Of a stretch of 64,000 nucleotides of DNA, positions 52,096-63,866 are shown piece by piece. Each line of letters begins with the position of its first letter. Position 1 is the first letter of the stretch. The position numbers were made by a program, and so were the translations under genes. Location: NCBI GenBank assembly GCA_963576735.1, contig OY755170.1:23420875-23484874 (forward strand), written 5' to 3'. The notes below the pieces were generated by a model. That model saw nothing but the letters and a program-made list of their open reading frames with translations. It was not told where the DNA came from and did no database searches. This DNA comes from Bedellia somnulentella (Eukaryota; Arthropoda; Insecta; Lepidoptera; Bedelliidae).

Positions 52096-53754
52096 AACAT
52101 TCAATATGATTTTTATTTTAAGAACCGTTCTGAGAAATAATTTTTAAAATAGGATTGCCTAGTTCAAATATCATGGCACGAATGGTACTTCGATAAGATT
52201 CTAGAGTCTTATTATTAGACAATCAAAAGGAAAAATGCACTGGTTTGATAAAGAAGTCAAAAGATGCTCAAATTAACTCAACCTTCCCTTGTTTAATGTT
52301 TCGCTTTCGAGTCGGTTATCGGATCTGTTGTGTCTTTATTGATTAACGTTGATGGATGGTGATGAGTGGCAATGTAGTTATAATGACTATCCTTTTTAGA
52401 TTTATAGCCCAAAGGCCAATGGAAGGTTAGACATATCTAACTATATATTATTTGCAAACAATGTTTTAGCCAAAATATTATTGTTATATTCCCTGTATGC
52501 ACATTTATTATAAAAGTAAGTTTTATTTATGCACCATAAATAAAGGTATTATTTAATGAAAACAGTTTTATCGGAAACATTATTTACTTATATTTTATTG
52601 TAATCTAATTAATACCTCGGCCACACTTTAAGTGTAAAAGTAAGCATAAAAAGAACTTTTATAAAAGAACCTGTAACTTGTTTAAATAGAGGGTTCTGAC
52701 ATTTGTTACGGTAAAAAGTAGTCTCTAAAAAGTCTTACTATGTGTTACAATATCATTCACTTATTTCATAGGATCAGTGTAGGTAGCATGCGAGTTTTGT
52801 GGTGAGAGTTGGTCAAGTCATAGGAGAAGTGAGAAATGATCGAATATTAATAACAAATCTGTCACTATCTCACTACGCACATGACATACTCGCACTTACA
52901 CGCCCCCATACTACGGGGGTTGAGACATATTAAATTTTTTGTTAGTTATGTTTTTTAATTAGCATATACAGTTCATAAAATAATGCCTGTAATGTAAATT
53001 GACAGATATACATGTTAGTGAGCACTGCGTTAGTGAGTGGACTACTTTCCTATCGCCCACAGATTAAATATTGCTATCGCCATCTTAAAATTTACCAGAT
53101 GTTCTGATTTTAATAAAATTATATATTACGAATGTAGATGTGGTTAAAATTAAAATATGATTATTTAAAGCTGATGTTAGTCGTGATATTTTACTATCTA
53201 CCATGTTAGTAAAACAGCATATTTAATGAAGACTTCTCGTGATTTGTGCCTCTTAAAACGACAGCCAGGTTCGCCCGTTTAAACCTGTAATTATGTACTT
53301 TATTCCTGTAGTTTCTTTGGCTATTGTAAGACTTCCAGTGCAACTTTTGTACACTTCTATTCACTAGTGTATGTAACTTAAAAATCTGAATGTAAGCCTT
53401 CTTAGCCTCATAAATTCGGAGGTTGGTAATGTTTTTTTATAAACATTTGTAGTAGATTTCTTTTGTTTGTATTTTTCTTCAACACTAATAGTGATTACCT
53501 CACAGTAACGTTGAACACAAAATGTCACGTTGTCTCTGTGTTCTGTGGAAAATTACCATGTTACTGTACAGTATATGAAAACCTTAGGTACTATTTAGTG
53601 CTTGACAGTTCTCGTATTTTATGTAATAAGTATTTTGAACTATCGCAAAAGTAGGCCAAGATAGATCATGACTGTTACGATTGTAACACCAAGTTTAATT
53701 TATTTTCCAGACATTATGTTCTGTATAATATGATATTATAGAAATTAAACGGTA

Positions 53755-53972
53755 TTCATTCATACATTCCCATGCCTATAAATCCCGGGTAGACAGAACT
53801 TCTGAGTTAAAAACTTCTCGGCCACACTTGGAAGTGGATGGGGAAGAATTTTTTCAATAAAGGCTTTGTTATGTCTTCAACCACATTGCCCAAAAATCAC
53901 TTAGCCTGCAGTAAAACCCTTAGTCACCTCTTAGAACACCCGCGGAAAAAACGGGTTAGTGCTATTCCAAGG
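53755..53972 (-). mobile_element. SINE-A, diverged copy
   Basis: CATGCCTATAAATCCCGGGT through CTTCAACCACATTGCCCA to CGGAAAAAACGGGTTAGTGC. Confidence 0.72.
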
Positions 53973-54892
53973 AAATTTCGAGAAGAATTAATTTTTTGTT
54001 TTCCTTTCTACATCAGTCTTAAAATGTAGGAACAACCCAAAAGTGAACTGCTAAAATAGGTATTTTATTCATTTACAATTTTTACTCATGTGTTCCATGC
54101 CAATTAATCCAAATTGTTTCTATTTGTTAGTGATAGCATTAAATTAGTTGAGATTTTTAGAAATTAGTACTAAATAAAATACATTTTATAAAATATAATT
54201 TATTTCCGAAGCTAGTTATGTCACCTTACTCGGAACGAGTTCTTTTGAAGTCATTGAAAATAACTATTATTTTGTTAGTTTTTCCATTATCATAGATTGG
54301 TATACAACATAAATCAATAATAACATACATTACTATATTTCTTGATTTTGGGTGTTAATGTTGAGTCATAGATGTTGTTTATATTACAATACAACAATAA
54401 GTAGTACAATGAAACTAACTTGCTTTGTCATAGATAACAGTAATGTGAACTGGATATATATGATTGATAAATCTATGGTGGGCTGTGATGGTAGTATTTT
54501 TTTTATCGCAGCCTAAAACAGTAATATTTTTGTAAATTTAATACATATGATATTTGAAAACTCTAATGATTACAAAAAAATATCACTACTCTTTCTAAGT
54601 TGAACAAAATATCTTTTCTATTGCAAGGAAGCAATAAAACAAAATATCTAAAAAAAACACTAAAAAAGAAACAATCATAATTTTGCTATTTTTGCTCCTT
54701 GATACTGAATTATACATTACAAATATTAAAAATGTATCAATCATTTTATTATAATTATAATCTTATTTCAATTTTAACATACAATTTATTATACACATGC
54801 ACTGCAAATTAAAAAATTATCATAATAAAATATGCCAATAGCATTAAAATATTATTTGTCATTGATTTTATAAGTAGATCTGGTCAAATTTC

Positions 54893-56260
54893 TTAGCTTT
54901 CTACAAAGTTGTCAATGTCATATTCTGAATGAGTATTGCTCTCATCTTTCTCTGTATGCTTGTTTCTTCTCTCTTCAATTCGCTGGCATTTCAGACAAAC
55001 TTGACCTTTTCTAAGCCAACATCCTCTATGATACATTGAGTTACATTTTTCACATAATATTGCACCGCTGTCAAAAGGATATAATACTTCATTGTTGCTA
55101 CACACTTCACACAAGTAACCTTTGCCAGAACAAAGAGCACAGCCGGTGATATGAGTGCGACAGATTTCTGTCAATTCGCTAAGTTTAGTTTCTAAAGTAC
55201 CATCATTAATAGCTTGCAAATGTGCCATACTATATTTCTTGTTAACATCACCCAATTGTACAAAAAGTGGTGACAGCAAACTGTTTCCTGCACTGCAAGC
55301 ACATAAGTATTTCCGCATCCATTCCAAATCTTTTCTCATCTTGTGCACCCATTCCAATTCAGCAATAAAGGATAACAGTTTGGGATTTATATTCTCTATA
55401 TCAATATATGGTCTTTCCCAAGACAACTGTAACATTTGATAAGCCACACGTGATACATATCTTTTATTCCAATCCCAATTGTGTACTATCCTTGCAGGGA
55501 CAGGGTAAAGGTCATTCCAGTGGCATGTTGTACAGAAATATAATCCTGTGTAGTCACACAGTCTGGGCTCATTCCATGTGTCTTTGAAAGTCAATGCTGT
55601 CTGGCACTCTGCGCACTTGTAGTCTTGGTTGGCAAGCCCGATTTCTGGGCAGATGTTCATTTCAAATTGCCCTTTTTCTGTCATAACCACATGTGCACAC
55701 ACTCTACATATGTGGTCTACACATTTATAATGACAAAGATATCCACAGTCAGAACAAATGTAAGAACCCTGCACTATGCTCCATATGACGCCACTGCAAT
55801 GATCACAGTACTGCTTTCTGTTGCTTGTATTGGTTTGTTGCTTAAAATGATGCCCCTTGATAGAAACACTAATGCGTGTTTGTCCATCACTATCTTTTAT
55901 GTCTTCAAGACGAAGTCTGAGCTCTACTAAATACCTCACTAACCATTTTCGTTCATCCGAACACTGAACACTATTTAAAATTAGTTCCTTGCATTTTATT
56001 ATTGCTCGTTCCACTTCTTCTTGAGAGGCAGAGCTATGGATTTTAAGTTTTTTGTTTGCAATCAGTTTAGGGATATAATTCGTGTCTAAATTTTCGTCAG
56101 CAGAAATACCTCCCGATGTTGAAGACGAAGTTGGGCTTGCAGGCTCTACTTCAGCTACACCAGGGCTACAGCATATCAAGCTGTGGCGATATTTTGGTGA
56201 TTCATTGGACAAAGAAGTAGCCATTGCTCTGCTCACTTTCAAATTTACACTGGTTTGCAC
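54893..56260 (-). CDS. Def8: DEF8-type protein (C1 and Rubicon-homology zinc domains)
   Basis: 455 residues in one exon. A Ser-rich N-terminus (1-60) is followed by a conserved helical segment (78-123, EEVERAIIKCKELILNS, WLVRYLVELRLRLEDIKD). Next comes a C1-type zinc finger at about 137-188 (YCDHC, CSDCGYLCHYKCVDHICRVC), then a Rubicon-homology/zf-RING_9 domain at about 203-423 (CAECQ, YFCTTCHW, WDWNKRYVSRVAYQML, ELEWVHKMRKDLEWM, CALCSGKGYLCEVC, CEKCNSMYHRGCW, CLKCQ). Length and order match DEF8, a Rubicon/PLEKHM1 relative linked in vertebrates to lysosome positioning with PLEKHM1 and Rab7. The first Met (56260) is taken; Met-13 is possible. The 3' side to about 54700 has poly(A)-signal-like AATAAA sites. 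It is nested in another gene's intron, and being intronless it might be an old retrocopy, but the frame is fully intact. Confidence 0.92.
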   Translation of the reverse strand: MQTSVNLKVSRAMATSLSNESPKYRHSLICCSPGVAEVEPASPTSSSTSGGISADENLDTNYIPKLIANKKLKIHSSASQEEVERAIIKCKELILNSVQCSDERKWLVRYLVELRLRLEDIKDSDGQTRISVSIKGHHFKQQTNTSNRKQYCDHCSGVIWSIVQGSYICSDCGYLCHYKCVDHICRVCAHVVMTEKGQFEMNICPEIGLANQDYKCAECQTALTFKDTWNEPRLCDYTGLYFCTTCHWNDLYPVPARIVHNWDWNKRYVSRVAYQMLQLSWERPYIDIENINPKLLSFIAELEWVHKMRKDLEWMRKYLCACSAGNSLLSPLFVQLGDVNKKYSMAHLQAINDGTLETKLSELTEICRTHITGCALCSGKGYLCEVCSNNEVLYPFDSGAILCEKCNSMYHRGCWLRKGQVCLKCQRIEERRNKHTEKDESNTHSEYDIDNFVES

Positions 56261-56299
56261 TTAGAATAACAACAATGTAGTTACAAAACAAGCCATCAC

Positions 56300-57340
56300 A
56301 TTAGTTAGGTGTACTTATCTCTAATATGACTCATTGCTCTAAACGTTTACAAATAGGTCATTCCTTTCAATGCGTGATATTTTACTGTATCTTACATGTT
56401 GAATGAGTGGCAAATTCTTTGTGTTGAGGTGAGGCCAGAAGTACACTAGAATAGAAGGCTAATTCATAAAATTGTAATTACGCATGCCATAACACTCCAG
56501 TGAATGACAGTTGTATTTGTATGTGCTATGCTGTCACTGTCATTTATGTTTTGCGTCATAGACAGTGCTGCCATCCCGAGCATAAAGCTGGTCTGTTTGA
56601 AGCTTAGTTTGGTAGGAGTTGCTGTTCTGGTCATATGTCAATGTATTTTATTGAACAACACCTAGATGGCGCACATTTTTCTGTTCCTAACATTATGCTA
56701 ATTTCTCTAAGTCTCAATCTTTTCAACGGAGTAATTGTTTTAACATGCTGAAAGGCTTTCCATTTTTCCAGGCTTTTAATTTTTGTACTGGTTGTCATTG
56801 ATTTTTTGATATCAGGAGATCTCACTATCTCGTGAAAAGAAACGAAACAATCGTAATTGCCGCCGAATGCCTCCCTCTCCCTCTTTAGAAAACTGTATAT
56901 TTATGTAGATACCGTGAAATAGACCAAGTTATATTATAACCAAGTCAACTGCGCCTTTAATTTTTGATTGCCTTGATTTTGGGTGCCGTATTTACTACTG
57001 ATACATCGAGGCTTTAAAGTGACTGTATAAAAATGCCACTATAAAGTCATTAACAATATGTGTACTTTTTTCCATTTCATATTACAACTGAATTATGAAA
57101 ATGCGAAACCATAACGTTAAGCCAGAGCGTTTTGGAAGTCTACTTAACGTCTGATTTACATTTTTTTAATAATTACATTGTTGATATTTGTAAAAAAGTG
57201 TTCAGGATTTTCGGGTTTGTATTTCTTACGGCACGAGGATTCGTCAACCTAGAATCTATTTAATTTCTGTACGAAGCAAATTATTTGAATTCAATTTGTG
57301 GTCAGGGTTCCAGATAAGGCAAAATATTGCCTTAAATTAT
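56300..57340. other. Upstream region of DEF8
   Basis: No repeat family or ORF recognised. It presumably holds the DEF8 promoter (56270-56600) but I see no decisive element. Confidence 0.35.
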
Positions 57341-57355
57341 TAGATACAAAGCTGT

Positions 57356-57490
57356 GTAGCGTTGGTGAGAATAGGACTACCCCATATCTTCCCGTGGGTG
57401 TTCTTAAGAGGCGGCTAAGGGTATTGGAGCTTTTTAATAAGCGATTTTTGGGTGATTGGAGACCCATCACCAAAAACGTTGCTTTACAAT
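57356..57490 (+). mobile_element. SINE-A 5' part
   Basis: AGAATAGGACTACCCCATAT, GTGGGTGTTCTTAAGAGGCG and GATTGGAGACCCATCACC. Confidence 0.75.
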
Positions 57491-57504
57491 CTTCTCACCA
57501 CTCC

Positions 57505-57615
57505 TTATGGCAAGGCTCCCCAAAAGGATGGCAGAGGTACTAAGACTTCTGAACATCAAGTGTCATAAATGTCGATTATAGTTTTGCTTGGACAGTGCAG
57601 TCACGTGAAAGGACG
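57505..57615 (-). mobile_element. SINE-B 3' part, diverged
   Basis: CCCAAAAGGATGGCAGAGGT, CTTCTGAACATCAAGTGTC and TTGCTTGGACAGTGCAGTCA in minus orientation. Confidence 0.6.
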
Positions 57616-57800
57616 TATTCACAGCGCAGACGAACCATAAAGAAAATGAAGACGAAGCTTAGTCCGATCAATAGTGACTTATCCTTAGGTTTTCGATCTC
57701 GTCGTAGGCAAGGAGTAGACGCCATGATGCTATCATCGCATACTATGTTTCCTTTATTATCGAGGGAGATACTACTAGCGTACTAGCGTAGCGATACAGA

Positions 57801-57935
57801 AGGGCAAGCACGAGCGGTGTTTAAACTAGTTATCGCGTGCGATAAAGCAGCCATCTCTTACACACTTTAGTATCGTGTACTGCCATCTCATTCTAACCGT
57901 TATCGTGTCGATAAAATAGCGCTCGTGCTTGCCCT
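57801..57935. mobile_element. MITE of the GCACGAGCG family, best copy
   Basis: 135 bp; ends AGGGCAAGCACGAGCG and CGCTCGTGCTTGCCCT are exact inverted repeats. The inside reads GGTGTTTAAACTAGTTATCG and TAACCGTTATCGTGTCGATA. Confidence 0.87.
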
Positions 57936-57979
57936 ACAGTAATACTTTCTTGTGTAACGTATTATTGAAAAAATTTCAG

Positions 57980-58192
57980 GGTCGATACTTTGAGTGTGAC
58001 GAAAGCGAAGACGAGTCCTCCGAATCGGAGCCAGAACAAAATCATTCTCAACCTCAAGCGTATACTCAAAACTTCATAGTATATGATCCCCATAGTCCGC
58101 CAGAAGATGGCGCTCAGCCAAACTATAATCCTGAAAGGGCCGAGGATCTTCCTGATTATGATGAGCATGAAAACGATGCCACTGTTATTATC
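57980..58192 (+). CDS. Unrecognised gene, acidic exon
   Basis: Acceptor AAATTTCAG ends at 57979 and donor GTAAGT is at 58193, phase 0 on both sides. Encodes GRYFECDESEDESSESEPEQ, then QAYTQNFIVYDPHSPPEDGA and EDLPDYDEHENDATVII. Strongly acidic, probably disordered. It fits between the Cys exon and the exon at 63867 by phase and composition. Confidence 0.7.
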
Positions 58193-59050
58193 GTAAGTGT
58201 TATCCTTACTAATTTTATAAATCGGAAACTGAGTATGTTTGTTGTTTGTTCCGCTTTCACGCCGTAACTACTAAACTGATTGCTTTGAAATTTTGCAAAC
58301 GTATTGTAAGAAGTCCTGAGTAATTATAATAGGATACATTTTATCCCTAAGAAAAATTATATTCCCGAGGGAAATCGTGGGAATGAGAGGTTATGTTATA
58401 TTTGTGATTTATACCGCAACGCAATATAACCGATTTCCACGCGGGCGAAGCCGTGGGCGGAAAGCTAGTTCTTTATATATCGCTTCCCTTACCTATACTT
58501 GCTACTGCGAAACCCTTCACGGGTGAGCCCGCCGCACTATGGGCGGATGTTGGAAAAAAGTAAATTTTAAGTGATGTAATTTAATTAATATGCAGTTATA
58601 AACCGTTAAGCATCAACGTATTTTGTTGAAAAAAGTGTGCTGTATATAGACTTAAATTAGATAAAGTATTAGGAACACACGATTTCTTTTTATGTTAGTT
58701 TACAAATTTTACAATATGGAATGTGGAGTGTAATAATATTTTGGATAGTATTACTGATTTATTATTAATATTTTTCTTACAATGCTTAATTTTTCTATGC
58801 ATTTTATGCCCTTTTGTGATTTCCAGGTGAGTGATGTATGTTACATTATTCTAGGAACCTTTGCCATCGTTTTGAAGCTAGTTTCAGCTGCGGCTAGCTG
58901 CGCTATTTGTTTCTAGGCCTGTTAAACTTGCGAAAGCAATAAATCGACGAAAATTTAATTACTTCTCAAGTAATACTATAACACAATTAAAAGAGCAAGT
59001 ATATGCGGTATAAAAAAATAACTTATTTTTATGTCTAAATATTTATATTG
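58193..59050. other. Intron sequence
   Basis: A degenerate repeat with CGGGCGAAGCCGTGGGCGGAAAGCTAG-type end occurs around 58370-58470, like those of many insect interspersed repeats. Otherwise AT-rich with nothing recognised. Confidence 0.4.
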
Positions 59051-59051
59051 T

Positions 59052-59258
59052 ACTTGTCGTCCGCCCCCGGCTTCGCACGGATGGTGTAAACTTTTTTTAC
59101 TGCTTACCCTACGATGTTTAGTGTGATGATATATATCCTATGTCCTTTTCCTGGTCCTAAGCTACCTCTCCAACAATTTTCAGTCAGATCGATTCATTTG
59201 TTCTCGAGTTATAAATAGTGTAACTAACACAACTTTCTTTTATATATATATAGATGAT
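59052..59258. mobile_element. Interspersed repeat, GTCCGCCC...CTTCGCACGG type
   Basis: GTCCGCCCCCGGCTTCGCAC to CTTTCTTTTATATATATATAG; parallels 15480-15540 joined to 16466-16590. A short form of the same family. Confidence 0.65.
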
Positions 59259-59550
59259 GAAAACTAATTTATTGAACAATAACGTAACGATTATTGTCGA
59301 ATTTATCAATTGTCAAGTCATCAACATATTTTCTTATTTGTTTGATAAATTCTAAATTTCAAAAGTCAAAGTTACCAGTCAGTTTACATGCAATATTACC
59401 CAAATATCAATATTAAATAATAATAATACGATATGTATGACTTCTCACTCGACTAAGCAATTAATTTCACGCTCCCATGCAAGCCCCGCCACCGTGCGCC
59501 GGGCCGTCGGCATATGTCGGCAACTTTTTGACGTCGGTCTAGTCATATTA

Positions 59551-59942
59551 CATAACATAACATAAGCGCCGAATATCCCCGAAGGTGTTGGCAGAGGTAC
59601 TAATACTTCTGAACATCACGTGACTTTGTCACCTGGTGTTCAGAGTACCCACGTTTTGCATAGACAGTGTACTCACGTGGTAGGGGGCAGACCTATCGCC
59701 GTTTTGTACGAATACACTGTCACATGACCAAGTACAACTCAGCCATGTGGGTTTCCGCACGATGTTTTCCCTCACCGTTAACAACCATGATAAATTAACC
59801 ACACATATGTCTTTAGAAAAGATACATTGGTGTAGGCCCGACCTGGGATTTGAACACTAGTCGTTTGCACGATAACCGGTGTTCTACCCTTTTAGCTATC
59901 ACGTCGTCATTATATCATGTTAGTTTATATATATAGTTAGTG
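59551..59942 (-). mobile_element. SINE-B, full length with 13-bp target duplication
   Basis: 392 bp flanked by TCTAGTCATATTA at 59538-59550 and 59943-59955. The tail (CATAA)n is at 59551 and the box-B complement GGGATTTGAACACTAGTC at ~59845. The head ends in GCTATCACG near 59900. It interrupts a GC-rich repeat related to 11034-11190. Confidence 0.92.
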
Positions 59943-59959
59943 TCTAGTCATATTATGTT

Positions 59960-62900
59960 AGTCATAGCTTGAGAGCCATACTAATCTCGTAAATGCTGAT
60001 GTCCGGGATACATCAGGCATACATTTCACTAGTTCATCAGAACATACAGAGCCTTTCCTGCAAATTATTAGAATTAGAGTTATTCGTTAATAAGTACAAT
60101 GCTAAAATACTTTGTTTGACAGAACACTGGTTAAAAGCAGAAAAAAATACATTAGTTTAAAGAATTACACGGTGGGCAGTTGTTTTAACAGAGACTCCAT
60201 AATGTGTGGGGGTAGTATGATACTATTATATGTAGACATTAAATTTAAAGAAAGAAAAGACATCTGTAGACTTTCTGTTGAACAACATGTAGAAATCTCA
60301 TGCATTGAATTGAGTAAGTATATAGTTTTGTGTGTATATCGCCCACCCAAAGGTAACTATGAGATCTTTGAAGAAGCAATGAAAGATGGTTTGGGGATGG
60401 CTTCTCGAACCTCTGGAGAGGTTGTAGTTTGTGGGGATTTCAATGTTGACTTATTGGGGGAGGGTCTAGTAAAGGAGAGAATCATAACATTTTTTCAATC
60501 ATTTAATCTTCTAAATGTATTTAATTAGCCAACCCGAATTACCTCGACCTCTGCAACATGTTTAGATAATATTTATTGCAATTGTGACTACTCTGGTCAC
60601 TTCCTTTTTGATTGCATTACCTCAGACCACAAGGGTCAATTCATAAATTTAGAATTTGCCATTGATAAAAAAAGTCAATTGTATGTAGACAGATAACTGA
60701 AAAAAAACTTAGCTGATTTGAAAATAATATTAAGTCTAGCATCAGCCCCCCAATGAGAAGCAGTGAAACATTAGAGAATGGTCTTTCTTTCATTAATGAG
60801 CTAAAAACAGAATTTAACAAAATCTTTAAAACTAAGGTAATACTATGTAATACTAAATGCTCTTTTGCTAAATGGGCCACCGCTGGAATTAGAATAAGTA
60901 GAGATTTATAGAGAAAGATCCTATAACTTCAACCAAGATTTTATTAATTATGTCAGAAAATAATCTAAAATTTTCAAAAAAGTTTGTGGTGAAGTTAAAT
61001 CTAGATGTATATAACATAAAATTAGGAATTCTTCTAAGAGTAAGACCGTCTGGAAAATAATCAACAGTGAAACTGGAAAATTAAAGTACCCACATGATCT
61101 CAATTTGTTATTAGATAATGAACTGATACAGTCAATATCACAAATTACTGATATTTTTGAAAATCATTTTATAAATACCCCCACTCAGACAACAGAGAAA
61201 TTAAATTCATGTCCCCAAAAAGCTCTTGAGTTGTTGGAACAAAACGTTACCAAAACCACAGCACAGTTTTCTTTTAAGTACGTTGACAGTAATGAAATAA
61301 TAAAAAAAATTAAAACCATCAACCTTAAAAAAACCGAAGACATAACAGGAATGTCAGTTTTTGTCATAAACAGAATAATAAATGTAATCGCTCCCCATTT
61401 AACGATACTTTTTAATAAATGTATAGATATAGGAGAATTTCCAGACTGTATGAAGTTAAGACTTTACCAACTATAGGCCTATTTCTATTTTACCAGTTTT
61501 CAGTAAAGTTTTTGAGAAAATCATGTCCAACCAAATGCTTTCATATTTCAACAAACATAATATATTCCATGACGAGCAATATGGTTTTACTAAAGGTAGG
61601 TCTACTGTAGATGCAGGAGTGTCACTAATGAAACATATTTTTAATTCATGGGAAAACTTCCGGTATGCGTTAGGTATATTTAGTGACCTCACAAAAGGTT
61701 TTGATTGTAAAAAAGGAAATAGCGTTGATTAAACTTAAATATTACGGTTTTGACGAGCAAGCACTGAAATTAATGGCATCATATCTTAATAAAAGAACTT
61801 TAAAGGTAGATATTAATGGAACCACGTCGGAAGGATCGGAAATAGATATGGGCGTTCCTCAAGGTTCTATATTTGGCCCATTACTGTTTCTGATTTATAT
61901 TAATGATTTACCATTTATGGTACAAAAGTATTCTGGGATAGTTATGTTTGCAGATGACACATCTTTACTATTTAATGTAGCGAGATCCGCTACATCTCTT
62001 GACGACGTAAATAAAGCTATCTCACTGGTATTGCATTGGTTTACTGTAAATAACCTGGTTCTGAATGCCGAAAACACTAAATGTATTAAATTTACTTTAC
62101 CGAATGTTACGCAAGTTGATAACAATATTGTTATTGATAGTGAAAAAGTAGAATTAGTGAAAGAGACAAAATTCCTAGGGATAATAATCGATTCTAAGTT
62201 GCAATGGGGACCCCATATACTAACACTTTCTAAAAGGCTGAGCTCAGCAGCGTATGCTGTGCGTAAGATTAGAGAAATAGCAGACGTAGAAACAGCTCGC
62301 ATTGTGTATTTCAGTTATTTTCATAGTATTATGTCGTAAGGCATTTTATTATGGGGTAAAGCGGCTGATGTTCATAAAGTTTTTGTCTTACAAAAGCGAG
62401 CTATCCGATCTATTTACATGTTAAGGTCGAGGTATTCGTTGCGCGAAAAATTTAAAGATATTGGCATTTTAACTGTCCCTTGCCAATACATATTTGAGAA
62501 CTTAATGTATGTCAAAAAGAATATAAGCCAATTTAGTAAAGTTAGTGATAGGCATACTGTTAACACTCGAAATAAGGAGAAACTTAACGTACCGAAGTGG
62601 AGACTTAATAAAGTAAGTAACTCCTTTATGGGACTATCCCTGAAAATGTTCAACAAACTTCCTTCTGACATATTGGAATTGCCTGTGGCATCTTTTAAAA
62701 AGGCAATTAAAGTCATGCTTTTACAGAAATCTTAATACAGTGTTCAAGATTTTTTTAAACGACAAGGACCCAACGCGCACATGGCCGTGTCCGTAAATCT
62801 ATCAATCTTCCCTCGTTATTCCTAGGAATAATTGTCTGGTGAGGATTTTTCTTCTCACGTTATGTGATTGGTTATTTGTGATCGACAATTTATTTTAATT

Positions 62901-62990
62901 ATGTCAAACTAGCGTTTGGTTTGGTCGCATAGAAAATCTTTTATAAAGTAAAAACATGTTTATAAACTGAAATTGTACAAATCATATTTT
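59960..62990 (+). pseudogene. Decayed LINE with endonuclease and reverse transcriptase
   Basis: The endonuclease part (about 59990-60660) shows NIQSL, CLTEHWLKAEKN, CVYRPPKGNYEIFEEAM, VVVCGDFNVDLL and ITSDHKGQF, as in AP-like endonucleases. The RT part (61081-62735) shows FNKCIDIGEFPDCMK, HDEQYGFTKGRSTVDAG, MGVPQGSIFGPLLFLIYIND, VMFADDTSLLF (FADD in place of YADD) and TKFLGIIIDSKLQWGPH. The C-terminus shows LQKRAIRSIYMLRSRYSLR and FMGLSLKMFNKLPSDI. At least four stops or frame changes (60526, 60900s, 61476, 61732/62339) interrupt it. Jockey/CR1-like by motif. The 3' limit is approximate. Confidence 0.85.
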
Positions 62991-63445
62991 GAAAAAATTA
63001 ATAAATGTAAATGTGAGTTTCTTTGTTGCTTCTTCTCTTTACGAACACCTTCCGAAGCAACGGACTAATGATAAATTTAAAATATTTGACGTTCAAAAAA
63101 TGTTAGTATTTAACTTTATTTTGAGAAATAAACTTTTTGACTTTTTTGACAGTTTTCAAGTTCGAGTTGGAAGGTTTCGGTATCTTGAATTTAAAGTGGT
63201 GTCGGACGGAGCGTGGATTTCATCGGCCAACGTCGTTCTCACGTTTGATGTGTAATGTGCCCCAAACGAATCGGTGATCGCTCCCCGTTTTAACCGCACT
63301 GATCACAGAGACATCATTGAAAATATGCTTTTTAGTCTACATGATGAAATCTATCTCATTTTTGTCGCGCATCGCCACGCTTGGCATGCGGGTTAGCGAT
63401 CGCAGTAAGATCTTCATACTCAGTTGAATGCTGCTGCCTATTCAC
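62991..63445. other. Intron sequence after the decayed LINE
   Basis: An 88-codon frame (62989-63255) shows no recognised motif and is probably chance. The segment 63250-63440 is less AT-rich but unassigned. Confidence 0.35.
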
Positions 63446-63790
63446 TGGTAGTCCCTCTGTCGCCTTTTAAGACTCCCGTGGGAAGTAAAGGGGTGTTGGA
63501 TATTCTATGCTGCCAACACACGGCAAGATACATACATGTAAATCGGTCAAAATAAGAACCCTAATTTTTGCTTCGGCGTAGTCCAATAATAATGTAGGTC
63601 ACCTAGTGTGCAGTATACTATCTTTTTGCCTAAACAATGTACCCGCGGGATAGGGGGCAAGTCACTCACCGATTCGTATAAATACATTACTATAACTATG
63701 ATAAATTAACCAAACATGACTTAAGAAAATACAAAGAGATGAATGAAAGAGTAATTCAGTATTTGAATCCATGCTTGAGCATCTGAATTT
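63446..63790 (-). mobile_element. SINE-A 5' fragment and degenerate SINE-B
   Basis: 63446-63530 carries GTCGCCTTTTAAGACTCCCG and AGGGGTGTTGGATATTCTA (SINE-A, minus). 63578-63790 carries ACCCGCGGGATAGGGGGCAA and CTATGATAAATTAACC (SINE-B, minus). Confidence 0.65.
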
Positions 63791-63866
63791 GATTTGTTAA
63801 GATATATATGATATAAAATGCCTAATGATACAAAATATTTCGTCCTAAAATTAAGTTGTTTTTCAG

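Larger units (their letters stand above)
51127..57979 (+). other. Large intron of the unrecognised gene, hosting DEF8 on the other strand
   Basis: Joins exons in matching phase 0. It holds a SINE-C, SINE-A and SINE-B pieces, the DEF8 gene and a MITE. 52110-53750 and 54000-54890 show only AT-rich sequence. A further small exon could be hidden. Confidence 0.55.
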
